Shown: piece by piece, positions 1-8,501 of the stretch
Layout of the letters: each line of letters opens with the position of its first letter
How positions within the stretch are numbered: position 1 is the first letter of the stretch
Assembly (NCBI RefSeq): GCF_008000755.1
Contig: NZ_CP041690.1
Span: forward strand, 2,915,260-2,979,259
From: Youhaiella tibetensis
Lineage (GTDB): Bacteria; Pseudomonadota; Alphaproteobacteria; Rhizobiales; Devosiaceae
Direction of reading: 5' to 3'
DNA: 64,000 bases
The notes under the pieces: generated by a model
Databases searched by the model: none
Seen by the model: the letters and a program-made list of their open reading frames with translations, nothing else
Told to the model about the DNA's origin: nothing
Position numbers and translations under genes: made by a program

Positions 1-1
1 G

Positions 2-871
2 GATGCGGAGGCCCTCGCCGGCGCCTTCACCAGCTACCTGCGCGAAAGCCGCCACGACGGGCGCGCCCTCTCGACCCTGCCGCCCGGCCGCTTCCTGTTG
101 CCCGGCGACCTCGAGGGCAGCCCGGCACTGACCTTTGCGCCCCTGCCCCCACAGAGCCAGGCCGTGCGCCATACGAGCCTCTACCACATGCTCGAGCGCC
201 GCTACGAAGCCTACAAGGACGTGGTGGTCAAACCTTTCTTCCGCGATCACTTCGCCCGGCTCGACCGCCAGATCGTGCTGGTGGACATGCTGCGCGCCCT
301 CAACGCCGGCCCGGAAGCCGTTCACGATCTCGAAACAGCGCTGACCGACGTGCTTGCCTGCTTCCGGCAGGGCGACGCCAACCCCTTCCTGCGCCTCATC
401 GCCCGGCGGATCGACCGCATCCTCTTCGCCGCGACCAAGGCAGACCACCTCCACCACACCTCCCACGACCGGCTCGAGGCCATCCTCAACCGGCTGCTGG
501 CCAACGCGGCGCGCCGCGCCCGCTTCGCCGGCGCCGAGACCCGCTCGCTGGCGCTGGCCGCCATCCGGGCGACGCGAGAGGGCACCATCAAGGAGAAGGG
601 GGAGACGCTCGACGTCATCCTAGGCACGCCACAGGCCGGCGAAAGCCTCGATGCGGTGACCTACGACGGCAAGACCGAAATCGCCCTCTTCCCGGGCGAC
701 CTGCCGGACGATCCCGAAGTGGTCTTCCAGGACGGCAAGGCGGTCGAACTCAATTTCCTGCGCTTCCTGCCGCCCCAGAAGCTCGAAAGGAACGCCGAAG
801 GCGCCTATGTCCTTCCCCATATCCGGCTCGACAGGGCCATCGACTTCCTGATCGGAGACTGGCTCAAGTGA
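2..871 (+). CDS. ycjX: YcjX-family GTPase-like protein, 3' part only
   Basis: The reading frame is open from the first bases of the window, so this is the C-terminal 289 residues of a longer protein whose P-loop lies outside. The segment PGRFLLPGDLEGSPALTFAP is typical of the YcjX family, as is the closing part. YcjX proteins are cytosolic GTP-binding proteins of unclear role, often stress-induced, and are paired with a YcjF membrane protein. Here the stop codon overlaps the next start as GTGA, so the two are translationally coupled. The TTG codon at 98 is internal and is not the true start. Family assignment is firm; biological role is not known. Confidence 0.85.
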   Translation, partial: DAEALAGAFTSYLRESRHDGRALSTLPPGRFLLPGDLEGSPALTFAPLPPQSQAVRHTSLYHMLERRYEAYKDVVVKPFFRDHFARLDRQIVLVDMLRALNAGPEAVHDLETALTDVLACFRQGDANPFLRLIARRIDRILFAATKADHLHHTSHDRLEAILNRLLANAARRARFAGAETRSLALAAIRATREGTIKEKGETLDVILGTPQAGESLDAVTYDGKTEIALFPGDLPDDPEVVFQDGKAVELNFLRFLPPQKLERNAEGAYVLPHIRLDRAIDFLIGDWLK

Positions 872-1878
872 AGCGCCCCGTGGCACGTCCCGTCACCTCG
901 CCCGATACGCGCGAGGAAGAACTGCGCACCCCGCGCGCCTTTGCGCCGGCCGAGGTCGAGGCCATCGCTGAATTCGAGCCCGGTTCGGAAGAAATCCCCC
1001 TGCCCGATACCCTGCCCAACCCCAAGGGGATGGGCTGGCTGGGGCGTCTCGCCTGGACCACCGGCGGCATTCTCGTCTCGCTGGGGCTCGGCCTGGCCGC
1101 CGAACGCCTCATCCGCGATCTCTTCGCCCGCTATGAATGGCTGGGCTGGGCTGGCATGGCCGCACTGGCCGCCTTCGTGGTGGCGGTCATCGCCCTCGCC
1201 CTGCGCGAATACTGGTCGCTGCGGCGCCTGCGCAGCCTCGATCGCCTGCGCCTGCGCGCCGCCGAGACGCTGGTGTCGGACAAGCCGGAGGATGCGAGGC
1301 GCATCGTTTCCGAGCTGCAGGGGGTCTACGGCCAGCGCGCCGACCTGGCCCGAGCCCGCAGCCTTGTCGACGAAAACCTGCGGATCATGCTCGACGGCGC
1401 CGAGATGATCCAGTTCTCCGAGCGCACCCTCATGGCGCCACTCGACGCCCGCGCCCGCGCTCTCACCGCCGCCTCGGCGCGGCGGGTGGCGCTGGTGACC
1501 ACCATCTCGCCCCGCGCTCTCATCGACATCGCCTTCGTCAGCTATGAGAGCATCCGGCTGGGCGGCGCCATCGCCCAGCTCTACGGCGCCAAGCCGAGCC
1601 TTTTCGGCTCGCTGCGACTCGCCGGCGCGATTCTCGGCCACCTCGCCGTTACCGGTGGCCTCGTGCTTACGGACGGGGTCATGGAGCAGCTCGTCGGGCA
1701 AGGATTGGCCGCAAAACTCTCTGCCAGGCTGGGCGAAGGGGTGGTCAATTCGCTCATGACCGTACGCGTGGGCATAGCAGCCATGCGCGTCGTGCGCCCC
1801 TTGCCCTTCGCCACCCAGCCCCAGCCCATGGTTAAGGATTTCCTGCCCGAGCTGGTGAACCTGGCCCAAGGCAAGTAG
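868..1878 (+). CDS. YcjF-type membrane protein (TIGR01620/UPF0283, DUF697)
   Basis: A 336-residue protein starting at GTG inside the stop of ycjX. After a charged N-terminal tail of about 60 residues come two hydrophobic segments (about 65-85 and 93-113), then a helical soluble region and a DUF697-like C-terminal part with alanine/glycine-rich hydrophobic helices (about 205-300). This matches the TIGR01620/UPF0283 inner-membrane family that accompanies YcjX. The pair probably forms one transcription unit that ends at the hairpin just downstream. The precise function is unknown; GTPase-linked membrane stress response is the usual guess. Confidence 0.85.
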   Translation: MKRPVARPVTSPDTREEELRTPRAFAPAEVEAIAEFEPGSEEIPLPDTLPNPKGMGWLGRLAWTTGGILVSLGLGLAAERLIRDLFARYEWLGWAGMAALAAFVVAVIALALREYWSLRRLRSLDRLRLRAAETLVSDKPEDARRIVSELQGVYGQRADLARARSLVDENLRIMLDGAEMIQFSERTLMAPLDARARALTAASARRVALVTTISPRALIDIAFVSYESIRLGGAIAQLYGAKPSLFGSLRLAGAILGHLAVTGGLVLTDGVMEQLVGQGLAAKLSARLGEGVVNSLMTVRVGIAAMRVVRPLPFATQPQPMVKDFLPELVNLAQGK

Positions 1879-1892
1879 CCAAACCCCGCATT

Positions 1893-1914
1893 CCCGTGAG
1901 TTCTCACGGGTTTT
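1893..1914 (+). terminator. Rho-independent terminator of ycjX-ycjF
   Basis: CCCGTG (1893-1898) pairs with CACGGG (1905-1910) across AGTTCT and is followed by TTTT. The stem can extend to 8 bp with a 2-nt loop. It sits 15 nt after the stop of the YcjF-type gene. Confidence 0.7.
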
Positions 1915-1942
1915 CACGGGCGATCGCGCGGCCGTGATATCT

Positions 1943-2053
1943 GGTATCCCAGTATTCGCAACTATAAACCGAGTATCCAAAAGGATACCTAGTCCCGCCG
2001 ACATGAACAGTTCATGTCCGAAACCTGTCCTCGACTTAATTTGATGTTCATGT
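1943..2053. promoter_or_regulatory. Operator-rich region upstream of the small secreted protein
   Basis: The 300-nt gap 1879-2177 has no gene but contains two families of inverted repeats. GTATCC (1973-1978) and GGATAC (1983-1988) flank AAAA, with a further GGTATCC at 1943-1949. GACATGAA (2000-2007) and TTCATGTC (2011-2018) form an 8-bp palindrome with a 3-nt centre, and TTCATGT recurs at 2047-2053. I cannot assign a promoter with confidence. The GTATCCAAAA string recurs next to the HxlR gene. Confidence 0.45.
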
Positions 2054-2195
2054 GAGGCGGGCGTAGCGTTTTCGTCATGAGGAAGTTGCCTACAAACAAC
2101 TTCTTCACGCCAGACCACCTTCCGCGTGCTCAACGACAATCCCTCCCGGCACGCGTCGGGCTTCTGGCGTACCCCTCATGTCAAAGGATGAGAAA

Positions 2196-2474
2196 ATGCG
2201 CACTCGTAACGTTATCGCCGCCGGTCTTTCCGTTGCCCTGCTCGGCCTGGGCGCCCTTGCTACCGCTGGCTCAGCCAATGCCGCTGCCTGCCTCAAGCAC
2301 GACCAGACCAACTACTCGCTGGGCGTCGACCAGACCGATGACCGCAATGACGACATCTTCGCTGCCAACAAGTCCGGCTACCGCTGCGACGACGGCTCCC
2401 ATGTGAGCTACTACCAGATGCAGCACGAAAATGCCGCCGCGGCCGCCGCAAAGGCCCAGGTGAAGCAGAACTAA
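2196..2474 (+). CDS. Small secreted protein, function unknown
   Basis: I do not recognise this gene. The ATG at 2196 is chosen because AAAGGATGAG precedes it at ribosome-binding distance and because translation from it begins directly with a signal peptide: MRTRN, a hydrophobic stretch, then ANA-A as a likely cleavage site near residue 29. The mature part is about 63 residues, polar and acidic, with two cysteines (in AACLKH and YRCDD) that could form one disulfide in the periplasm, and it ends in an alanine/glutamine-rich tail. It stands alone behind an operator-rich region and ahead of a series of hairpins. An upstream in-frame ATG (2178) would add six residues and is less likely. Confidence 0.65.
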   Translation: MRTRNVIAAGLSVALLGLGALATAGSANAAACLKHDQTNYSLGVDQTDDRNDDIFAANKSGYRCDDGSHVSYYQMQHENAAAAAAKAQVKQN

Positions 2475-2657
2475 ATCGGTGGGCGAACCGGAGTTCGCCC
2501 CTGACGATCACATGCAAACCCCGACCCGGATCAAAGTATTTGCATCCGGGCCGGAGTAACAAGACCCGAAGGGTCATCGACCTATCCGCGGAAAACTAGG
2601 GGCGGTAAGCTCCCTTTGCGCATTAAGGTCGAGCTTGCCGCCCCACTTTTTCTTTTT
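2475..2657 (+). ncRNA. Candidate structured RNA or structured 3' UTR
   Basis: No convincing reading frame lies here, but four hairpins follow one another on the plus strand: GGGCGAAC/GTTCGCCC (2481-2500), CCCGGAT/ATCCGGG (2525-2550), GACCC/GGGTC (2563-2575), and a long terminator stem (2599-2644) with a T-rich tail. It could be the 3' UTR of the small secreted protein gene or an independent small RNA. I see no match to tmRNA, SRP RNA, RNase P RNA or 6S RNA. The call rests only on hairpin density and the strong terminator. Confidence 0.35.
2599..2657 (+). terminator. Strong rho-independent terminator
   Basis: GGGGCGGTAAGCTC (2599-2612) pairs with GAGCTTGCCGCCCC (2631-2644), 14 bp with one G-U pair. 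An inner CCTT/AAGG can extend the stem. ACTTTTTCTTTTT follows. It can only end plus-strand transcription. Confidence 0.8.
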
Positions 2658-2671
2658 GACGATCATTGGAC

Positions 2672-2698
2672 GCCCCGAGCATCGCTGCCGGGGCTTTT
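2672..2698. terminator. Second hairpin between the secreted protein and HxlR genes
   Basis: GCCCCG (2672-2677) pairs with CGGGGC (2689-2694), followed on the plus strand by TTTT. It lies 7 nt beyond the HxlR stop on the other strand, so it may serve both directions. Confidence 0.5.
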
Positions 2699-2704
2699 GC
2701 ATGT

Positions 2705-3124
2705 CTAGGGCTGGCGCGGCGCCGCGATCAGCGCCACCCGCCCGATGCGGCCCGGCCGCGCGTCCGGGTTCTCCTCGGCAAACTTCTCGCGCGCCGCGAT
2801 GACGCGCTCCCGGTTCCGGAGCGCCCATTCCGAGATCGCCGCCAGCGGTCCTCGCAGGTCCATGCCCAGTTCGGTCAGTTCGTAATCCACGCGCGGCGGA
2901 ATGCTCGGCGTCACCGTCCGGCTGACGAAGCCGTCGCGCTCGAGATCGCGCAGGGTCGATGTCAGCATCTTCTGGCTGATGCCCCCGATCATGCGCTTGA
3001 GCTCGCCGAACCGCATCGGCCCGTCCGCCAGCCGCGTGATGATGAGCACGGTCCACTTGCCGCCGATCTGGTTGAGGATTTCGCCCACCGGGCGGCAATC
3101 GTGCGAATGCTCTAGCGGTTTCAA
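2705..3124 (-). CDS. HxlR-family winged-helix regulator
   Basis: DNA-binding regulator of the HxlR/MarR-like family. The sequence HDCRPVGEILNQIGGKW is the family signature (a cysteine near the N-terminus, then IGGKWT), followed by GPMRFGELKRMIGGISQKML as the recognition helix region and a wing at RDLERDGFVSR. I take the TTG at 3124 as start because GGAAGG precedes it by 8 nt, giving 139 residues. A TTG at 3145 would add seven and has no ribosome-binding site. The N-terminal cysteine suggests redox or electrophile sensing, as in HypR/YodB relatives. It is divergent from an NAD(P)H:FMN oxidoreductase, a usual target for this family. Confidence 0.88.
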   Translation of the reverse strand: MKPLEHSHDCRPVGEILNQIGGKWTVLIITRLADGPMRFGELKRMIGGISQKMLTSTLRDLERDGFVSRTVTPSIPPRVDYELTELGMDLRGPLAAISEWALRNRERVIAAREKFAEENPDARPGRIGRVALIAAPRQP

Positions 3125-3137
3125 AATGGTGCCTTCC

Positions 3138-3206
3138 GTATCCAAAAAGTGCCGTCTTGCGACGCATCAGGTGGTCACTAACATAGTGTCAGTCACTATT
3201 GGATAC
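3138..3206. promoter_or_regulatory. Divergent operator/promoter region for HxlR and FMN reductase
   Basis: GTATCCAAAAAGT (3138-3150) faces ATTGGATAC (3198-3206) as distant inverted boxes. Between them CACTA (3176-3180) and TAGTG (3184-3188) form a short palindrome and TCACTA recurs at 3193-3198. Both genes read outward from here. Binding by the HxlR protein is inferred. Confidence 0.5.
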
Positions 3207-3220
3207 CAGGATAACCTCCC

Positions 3221-3796
3221 ATGCACAAAGTCGCAGTTCTCGTCGGCAGCCTACGCGCCGCCTCGATCAATCTCAGCTTCGCCAGGGCGCTGGAAAAGCT
3301 GGCCGCCGGCAAGCTCGAATTCGTCTACCCGGACCTTTCGGCGCTGCCGATCTACAATGACGACCTCTGGGCCAACCCGCCGGCCGGCGCCCTCGCCCTC
3401 AAGCAGACGGTTGAAGCGGCGGACGCCGTTCTATTCGTCACGCCAGAGTTCAACCGCACCATTCCCGCCGCGCTCTCTAACGCAATCTTCTGGGGCTCGC
3501 GCCCCTGGGGCAAGAACTCCTGGGCTGGCAAACCTGCCTCGGTGGTCGGCACCAGCCCCGGCGGCATCGGTTCGGCCGTCGCCCAATCGCACCTGCGCAG
3601 CGTCGTCACGGTTCTCGACACCGTGCTGATGGGCCAGCCCGAGGTCTATTTCCAGACCAAGCCCGGTCTCATCGACGAAGACTTCAACATCACCGATCCG
3701 GAAACCAAGGCATTCCTCGAAGGGTACATCGCGCGTTTCACCGGCTGGGTAGCCCGGCACGCCGGCGATCGTTCGGCAAGCGTGGCGGCGGAATAA
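3221..3796 (+). CDS. NAD(P)H-dependent FMN reductase / quinone reductase
   Basis: A 191-residue flavodoxin-fold oxidoreductase of the NADPH-dependent FMN reductase family (PF03358). The N-terminal VLVGSLRAASINLSFARAL is the phosphate-binding loop for FMN, and TPEFNRTIPAALSNAIFWGS is the conserved middle motif of this family (usually TPEYN..IP..LKN..D). It transfers hydride from NAD(P)H to flavin, quinones or azo compounds in the cytosol. Its ATG at 3221 follows AACCTCCC with only a weak ribosome-binding site. Divergence from an HxlR gene suggests induction by quinones or electrophiles. Confidence 0.88.
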   Translation: MHKVAVLVGSLRAASINLSFARALEKLAAGKLEFVYPDLSALPIYNDDLWANPPAGALALKQTVEAADAVLFVTPEFNRTIPAALSNAIFWGSRPWGKNSWAGKPASVVGTSPGGIGSAVAQSHLRSVVTVLDTVLMGQPEVYFQTKPGLIDEDFNITDPETKAFLEGYIARFTGWVARHAGDRSASVAAE

Positions 3797-3816
3797 CCCT
3801 GAGCTACTGGCTTACT

Positions 3817-3861
3817 CCCACCCTTGTTCCCTCCCCACAAGGGGGAGGGATTGAGGGTGGG
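3817..3861. repeat. Intergenic palindromic element with CTCCCC/GGGGAG core
   Basis: Nested inverted repeats: CCCACCCT (3817-3824) pairs with AGGGTGGG (3854-3861), and inside it CCCTCCCC (3829-3836) pairs with GGGGAGGG (3842-3849). It lies between convergent genes and may act as a bidirectional terminator. Two looser relatives occur at 10184-10199 and 51749-51810. Confidence 0.6.
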
Positions 3862-3914
3862 GGTGGCCAAGGCGGCAAACGAAAAGGCCGGGCATTGCCC
3901 GGCCTCGCTGTGTC

Positions 3915-4231
3915 TTACTGCGCGGCGCTCGCCGCCAGGGTCACTTTCAACCCATCTAGCTCGTCGCTCATCAGGATCTGGCAGGAAAGCCGCGACGTAG
4001 GTTTGACGTCCCCGACCGTATCGAGCAGGTCTTCCTCGTCATCGCTGCGCGCGCCGACCTTGTCGAACCATTCGGGCGCCACGTAGACGTGGCAGGTCGC
4101 GCACGAACAGGCTCCGCCGCACTCGGCCTTGATGTTGAGGCCCCAGTCCCGGATGACTTCCATCACGCGCCATCCCTCGAGCCCTTCGAGCTCGTGTTCG
4201 ACGCCGGCCTGGTCGGTAACGTGGATCTTCA

Positions 4232-4232
<1 letters not shown>
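3915..4232 (-). CDS. [2Fe-2S] ferredoxin, adrenodoxin/FdVI type
   Basis: A 105-residue electron carrier. Cys38, Cys44 and Cys47 (in [16 protein letters not shown]) plus Cys84 (RLSCQI) give the C-X5-C-X2-C...C pattern of adrenodoxin-like [2Fe-2S] ferredoxins; Cys42 is an extra cysteine within the loop. Its start overlaps the stop of the ferredoxin reductase gene by one base (TGATG), so the two are coupled. Being last in the sulfur assimilation operon, it probably carries electrons from NADPH to sulfite reductase, though FdVI-type ferredoxins also serve Fe-S assembly and P450s. Confidence 0.88.
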
Positions 4233-5293
<1,061 letters not shown>

Positions 5294-6562
5294 CTAGCGC
5301 GCGCGGCGAAGGTAGGGGCGCGTGCCGACGGGCACCTCGGTCTTGCCGACCGGTTGATAGAAAATGGCGACTTCGGCTAACGCCCCGTCGACCAGGGCCT
5401 GGCGCGTCGGTTGGTGGGTTACGACAAATGCGTTGATGCCGCAACGGCGCATCAAGGGAATCTGATCGGTCAAAACGTCACCGACCGCCCGGATTTCGCC
5501 CTGGAAGCCGTAGCGCTCGACCAACAGGCGCGTGGTCGAATAGCCCCGGCCATCGGTAAAGGCCGGGAAGCTCACCGCCACCGAGGCGAAGCGCCCCAGG
5601 TCCTCGGCAACGTCCTCGACCTTGTCGCCCGGCACCACCAGGAGCCCGAGCGGATGCGGGTTGGCGAGGAACGCCTCCCGATGCTCGAGGAACGTCTTGA
5701 CCGGCACATGCGTATAGCGCACCGAGGCCGCGTCGTCCCCCTCCGCCCAGGGACGGAACGGGTCGGCGATGAAGGCGCCGTCCTTGAAGAGATTGTGTTC
5801 CGCACCCAGCATCGGCCGCGCGATTTCCCCGTTGAAGTCGAAGTGGATGCCGCACTCCTTCTTGTTCAGGCCCCGCCAGCGGCCCGCGCGCGGGTCCTCG
5901 CCCTCGGCGACCACCGAGGTGCACGGCGCGCAGCCGATGGACTTGTAACCCTTTGCAAAGAGGGGATGTTCAGGCAGTCCGTGCTCGCGCTTGTACTGGT
6001 TGACGTCGGCATCCGTAAAGTAGGCGAGCGGGTTGACCTTGATGCGGTCATCGCTTGTCAGCTCGAAATGCGGCAGCACGCCGCGCTCCCTGGTCTGGAA
6101 CCGCTTGCGGCCGGTGACCCAGCCACCATACTGCGCCACCGCCGGATCGAGCGGCTCGGTCTTGCGGATGTGGCAGCACGAATCCGGATCGGTCTCCCAG
6201 AGCGTGCCGTTGGGATCGAACCGGGCGATATCCTTGGCATCGGGATGGAGCGCGATGACGTTGCGCAGCCCCAGGTGCTTCTTGAGCGTCTCGACATATT
6301 CGAGCGTCTCGGGGAAATGCTTGCCCGTTTCCAGGAAATAGACCGGCAGGCTCGGATCGACCTGCGCCACGATATGGAGCAGCACCGCCGAATCCGCGCC
6401 GAACGAGGAGACGATGGCGAGATCGCCGGGCAGGATTTCGCTCGCCGCCTGACGCAGCACGCCCACCGCGTCCATCTCGTCGAACATGCCGTTGAGCGCA
6501 ACGACGCCCAGCGCGCGCAGCTTGTCGGGCTTGCGTTCGGAAAATGCTTCAGCCAGCGCCAT
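5294..6562 (-). CDS. cysH: Assimilatory APS reductase fused to DUF934
   Basis: A 422-residue fusion. The N-terminal part (about 1-250) is an APS/PAPS reductase: SSFGADSAVLLH is the nucleotide loop, ETGKHFPETLEYV the substrate motif, and KKECGIH carries the catalytic cysteine. It has CCHIRKTEPL and GCAPC, the CC...CxxC ligands of a [4Fe-4S] cluster, which marks adenylyl-sulfate (APS) rather than PAPS reductase, so APS is reduced to sulfite with thioredoxin. From about residue 262 (LFKDGAFIADPFRPW) a DUF934 domain follows to the end. DUF934 is normally a separate protein next to cysH/cysI, of unknown role. The ATG at 6562 overlaps the cysI stop by 14 bp. An upstream extension of the frame is spurious. 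Confidence 0.88.
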   Translation of the reverse strand: MALAEAFSERKPDKLRALGVVALNGMFDEMDAVGVLRQAASEILPGDLAIVSSFGADSAVLLHIVAQVDPSLPVYFLETGKHFPETLEYVETLKKHLGLRNVIALHPDAKDIARFDPNGTLWETDPDSCCHIRKTEPLDPAVAQYGGWVTGRKRFQTRERGVLPHFELTSDDRIKVNPLAYFTDADVNQYKREHGLPEHPLFAKGYKSIGCAPCTSVVAEGEDPRAGRWRGLNKKECGIHFDFNGEIARPMLGAEHNLFKDGAFIADPFRPWAEGDDAASVRYTHVPVKTFLEHREAFLANPHPLGLLVVPGDKVEDVAEDLGRFASVAVSFPAFTDGRGYSTTRLLVERYGFQGEIRAVGDVLTDQIPLMRRCGINAFVVTHQPTRQALVDGALAEVAIFYQPVGKTEVPVGTRPYLRRAR

Positions 6563-8207
6563 AAAGAGCCTCCTTGAACGGGGCATCGCCCAGGCGCCGG
6601 AACGCCGCGATGAAGGTTTCCGCCGGGCTTTCGCGCCGCGAAACATAGGTATCGACCAGCCGCTCGATGGCATCGGGCACGGCATCTGCCTCAAAACCGG
6701 GCCCCAGGATCTTGCCGACCGAGGCATTCTCGGTGGCATCGCCACCCAGCGTGATCTGGTAGAGCTCGCCACCCTTCTTCTCGACGCCGAGAATGCCGAT
6801 ATGGCCCACATGGTGGTGGCCGCAGGCGTTGATGCACCCGGAAATCTTGATCTTGAGATCGCCGATCTCCTTCTGGCGCTCCTCGGATGCGAATTTCTGC
6901 GAGATCGCCTGCGCGATGGGGATGGAACGGGCATTGGCCAGCGCGCAATAGTCGAGGCCCGGGCACGCGATCATATCGGTGATGAGCCCCGAATTGCCGT
7001 CCGCCAGCTGCGCCGCCACCAGCGCGTCGTAGACGGCGCGCAGGTCCGAGATGCGGACATGCGGGAGCACCAGGTTCTGCTCGTGGGTGACGCGCAACTC
7101 GTCGAACGAATAGCGCTCGGCAAGATCGGCCACCGCTTCCATCTGCTCGGCGGTGGCATCGCCCGGCGCGCCGCCGATGGGCTTGAGCGAAACGGTGACG
7201 CTCACATAGCCCGGCTGACGGTGCGAGTGGAGGTTGTGCTCGAGCCAGCGGCCATAGGCCGGATCGAGGATCAGCTCGCGCGCCACATCGATCTTCTGGG
7301 CGGCCAGCGCCTCGAAGGCAGGCGGGGCGAAATAGGCGTTGATGCGGTCGAGTTCAGCCTGCGGCAGGGTGAGAACGCCACCGCGCACCTCGGCGAACTC
7401 GGCCTCGACCTGGCCCTTGATGGTCTCCAGCCCCTCTTCGTGCACCAGGATCTTGATGCGCGCCTTGTACTTGTTGTCCCGGCGTCCGTAGCGGTTGTAG
7501 ACGCGCAGGATGCTTTCCAGATAGGCCAGCAGGTGCTCGTGCGGCACGAAGCTGTTGATGAGCTTGCCGATCATCGGGGTACGACCCAGGCCGCCGCCCA
7601 CCCAGACTTCCCAGCCGATCTCGCCCGAAGCGTTGGCCACGGCCTGCAGGCCGATATCGTGGAAGCGGATGGCGGCGCGATCGTTGGGCGCGCCCGTCAT
7701 CGCGATCTTGAATTTGCGCGGCAGGAACGTGAACTCGGGGTGCAGGCTCGACCACTGGCGCAGGATTTCGGCCACCGGGCGCGGATCGATGATCTCGTCG
7801 GCCGCAGCGCCCGCGAACTGGTCGGTAGTGATGTTGCGAATACAGTTGCCCGAGGTCTGGATGGCATGCATCTCGACCGAAGCCAGTTCATCCAGGATCG
7901 CCGGGATGTCCTTGAGCCGGGGCCAGTTGAACTGGATGTTCTGGCGCGTGGTGAAGTGCCCGTAGCCGCGATCGTAGACACGCGCGATATGGGCAAGCTT
8001 GCGCAACTGCCGCGACGACATGGTGCCGTAGGGCACGGCGATGCGCAGCATGTAGGCGTGGAGCTGCAGGTAGAGCCCGTTCATCAGCCGGAGCGGGCGG
8101 AACTGGTCTTCGTTGAGCTCGCCCGAGAGGCGCCGGCGCACCTGGTCGGAGAACTGCGCTACGCGGCCGCCCACGAACGCGGCGTCGAATTCATCATATC
8201 GATACAT
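6549..8207 (-). CDS. cysI: Sulfite (nitrite/sulfite) reductase hemoprotein, ferredoxin type
   Basis: A 552-residue reductase that converts sulfite to sulfide using six electrons. The siroheme/[4Fe-4S] ligands are visible as CPGLDYC (C-X5-C) and CINAC (C-X3-C, in the segment GCINACGHHHVGHIG) in the C-terminal half. Two ferrodoxin-like halves, HFTTRQNIQFNW and QNLVLPHV, are typical of the duplicated nitrite/sulfite reductase fold. The ATG at 8207 is preceded by GAGGACGGTC and overlaps the DUF2849 gene by 14 bp; a GTG at 8219 is less likely. No CysJ flavoprotein is present, so a ferredoxin donor is expected. Confidence 0.92.
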   Translation of the reverse strand: MYRYDEFDAAFVGGRVAQFSDQVRRRLSGELNEDQFRPLRLMNGLYLQLHAYMLRIAVPYGTMSSRQLRKLAHIARVYDRGYGHFTTRQNIQFNWPRLKDIPAILDELASVEMHAIQTSGNCIRNITTDQFAGAAADEIIDPRPVAEILRQWSSLHPEFTFLPRKFKIAMTGAPNDRAAIRFHDIGLQAVANASGEIGWEVWVGGGLGRTPMIGKLINSFVPHEHLLAYLESILRVYNRYGRRDNKYKARIKILVHEEGLETIKGQVEAEFAEVRGGVLTLPQAELDRINAYFAPPAFEALAAQKIDVARELILDPAYGRWLEHNLHSHRQPGYVSVTVSLKPIGGAPGDATAEQMEAVADLAERYSFDELRVTHEQNLVLPHVRISDLRAVYDALVAAQLADGNSGLITDMIACPGLDYCALANARSIPIAQAISQKFASEERQKEIGDLKIKISGCINACGHHHVGHIGILGVEKKGGELYQITLGGDATENASVGKILGPGFEADAVPDAIERLVDTYVSRRESPAETFIAAFRRLGDAPFKEALYGAG

Positions 8208-8499
8208 GACCGTCCTCACTCAGATGCTGGCGGTCAAAGACCGGGGCCGTCGGGCCCGTGGCGCGGATGCGTTCGCGCAGGCGCTCGGGGGTGACCACGC
8301 CATCCACGAGCGAGACCTTTTCGGTTTCGAGGCTGATGATGCGCAGCGTCTTCTTGGTGGCGGCAATCGCCGCATCGCGGGCCTCGGCCTCGTTCGCGCC
8401 GAAAACGCGAGCGTTCTGAAGATCTTCGACCCACTGGCCCTGGGCATTGAGATAAACCGTCGCGCCGGACGTCAGCTCGTTCCCGGTTAGGATTTCCAT
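8194..8499 (-). CDS. DUF2849 protein of the siroheme/sulfite reductase operon
   Basis: A 101-residue cytosolic protein starting MEILTGNELTSG, with an AAG-GTAG ribosome-binding site just inside the end of cysG. It contains GATVYLNAQGQWVEDLQNAR, typical of DUF2849. In alphaproteobacteria this family sits almost invariably between cysG and the sulfite reductase gene, as here. No catalytic residues are recognisable. A role in maturation or regulation of the reductase is a guess from context. Confidence 0.85.
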   Translation of the reverse strand: MEILTGNELTSGATVYLNAQGQWVEDLQNARVFGANEAEARDAAIAATKKTLRIISLETEKVSLVDGVVTPERLRERIRATGPTAPVFDRQHLSEDGHVSI

Positions 8500-8501
8500 A
8501 G

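Noticed and set aside
805-2139. Long minus-strand frame opposite the YcjF-type gene
   Set aside because: The sense gene has clear homology and membrane helices; the antisense product is compositionally biased and crosses the terminator and operator region.
6563-6934. N-terminal extension of the APS reductase frame
   Set aside because: The added 124 residues are Arg/Ser-rich, overlap cysI fully and lie before a good ATG with the same 14-bp overlap style seen at the cysI start.
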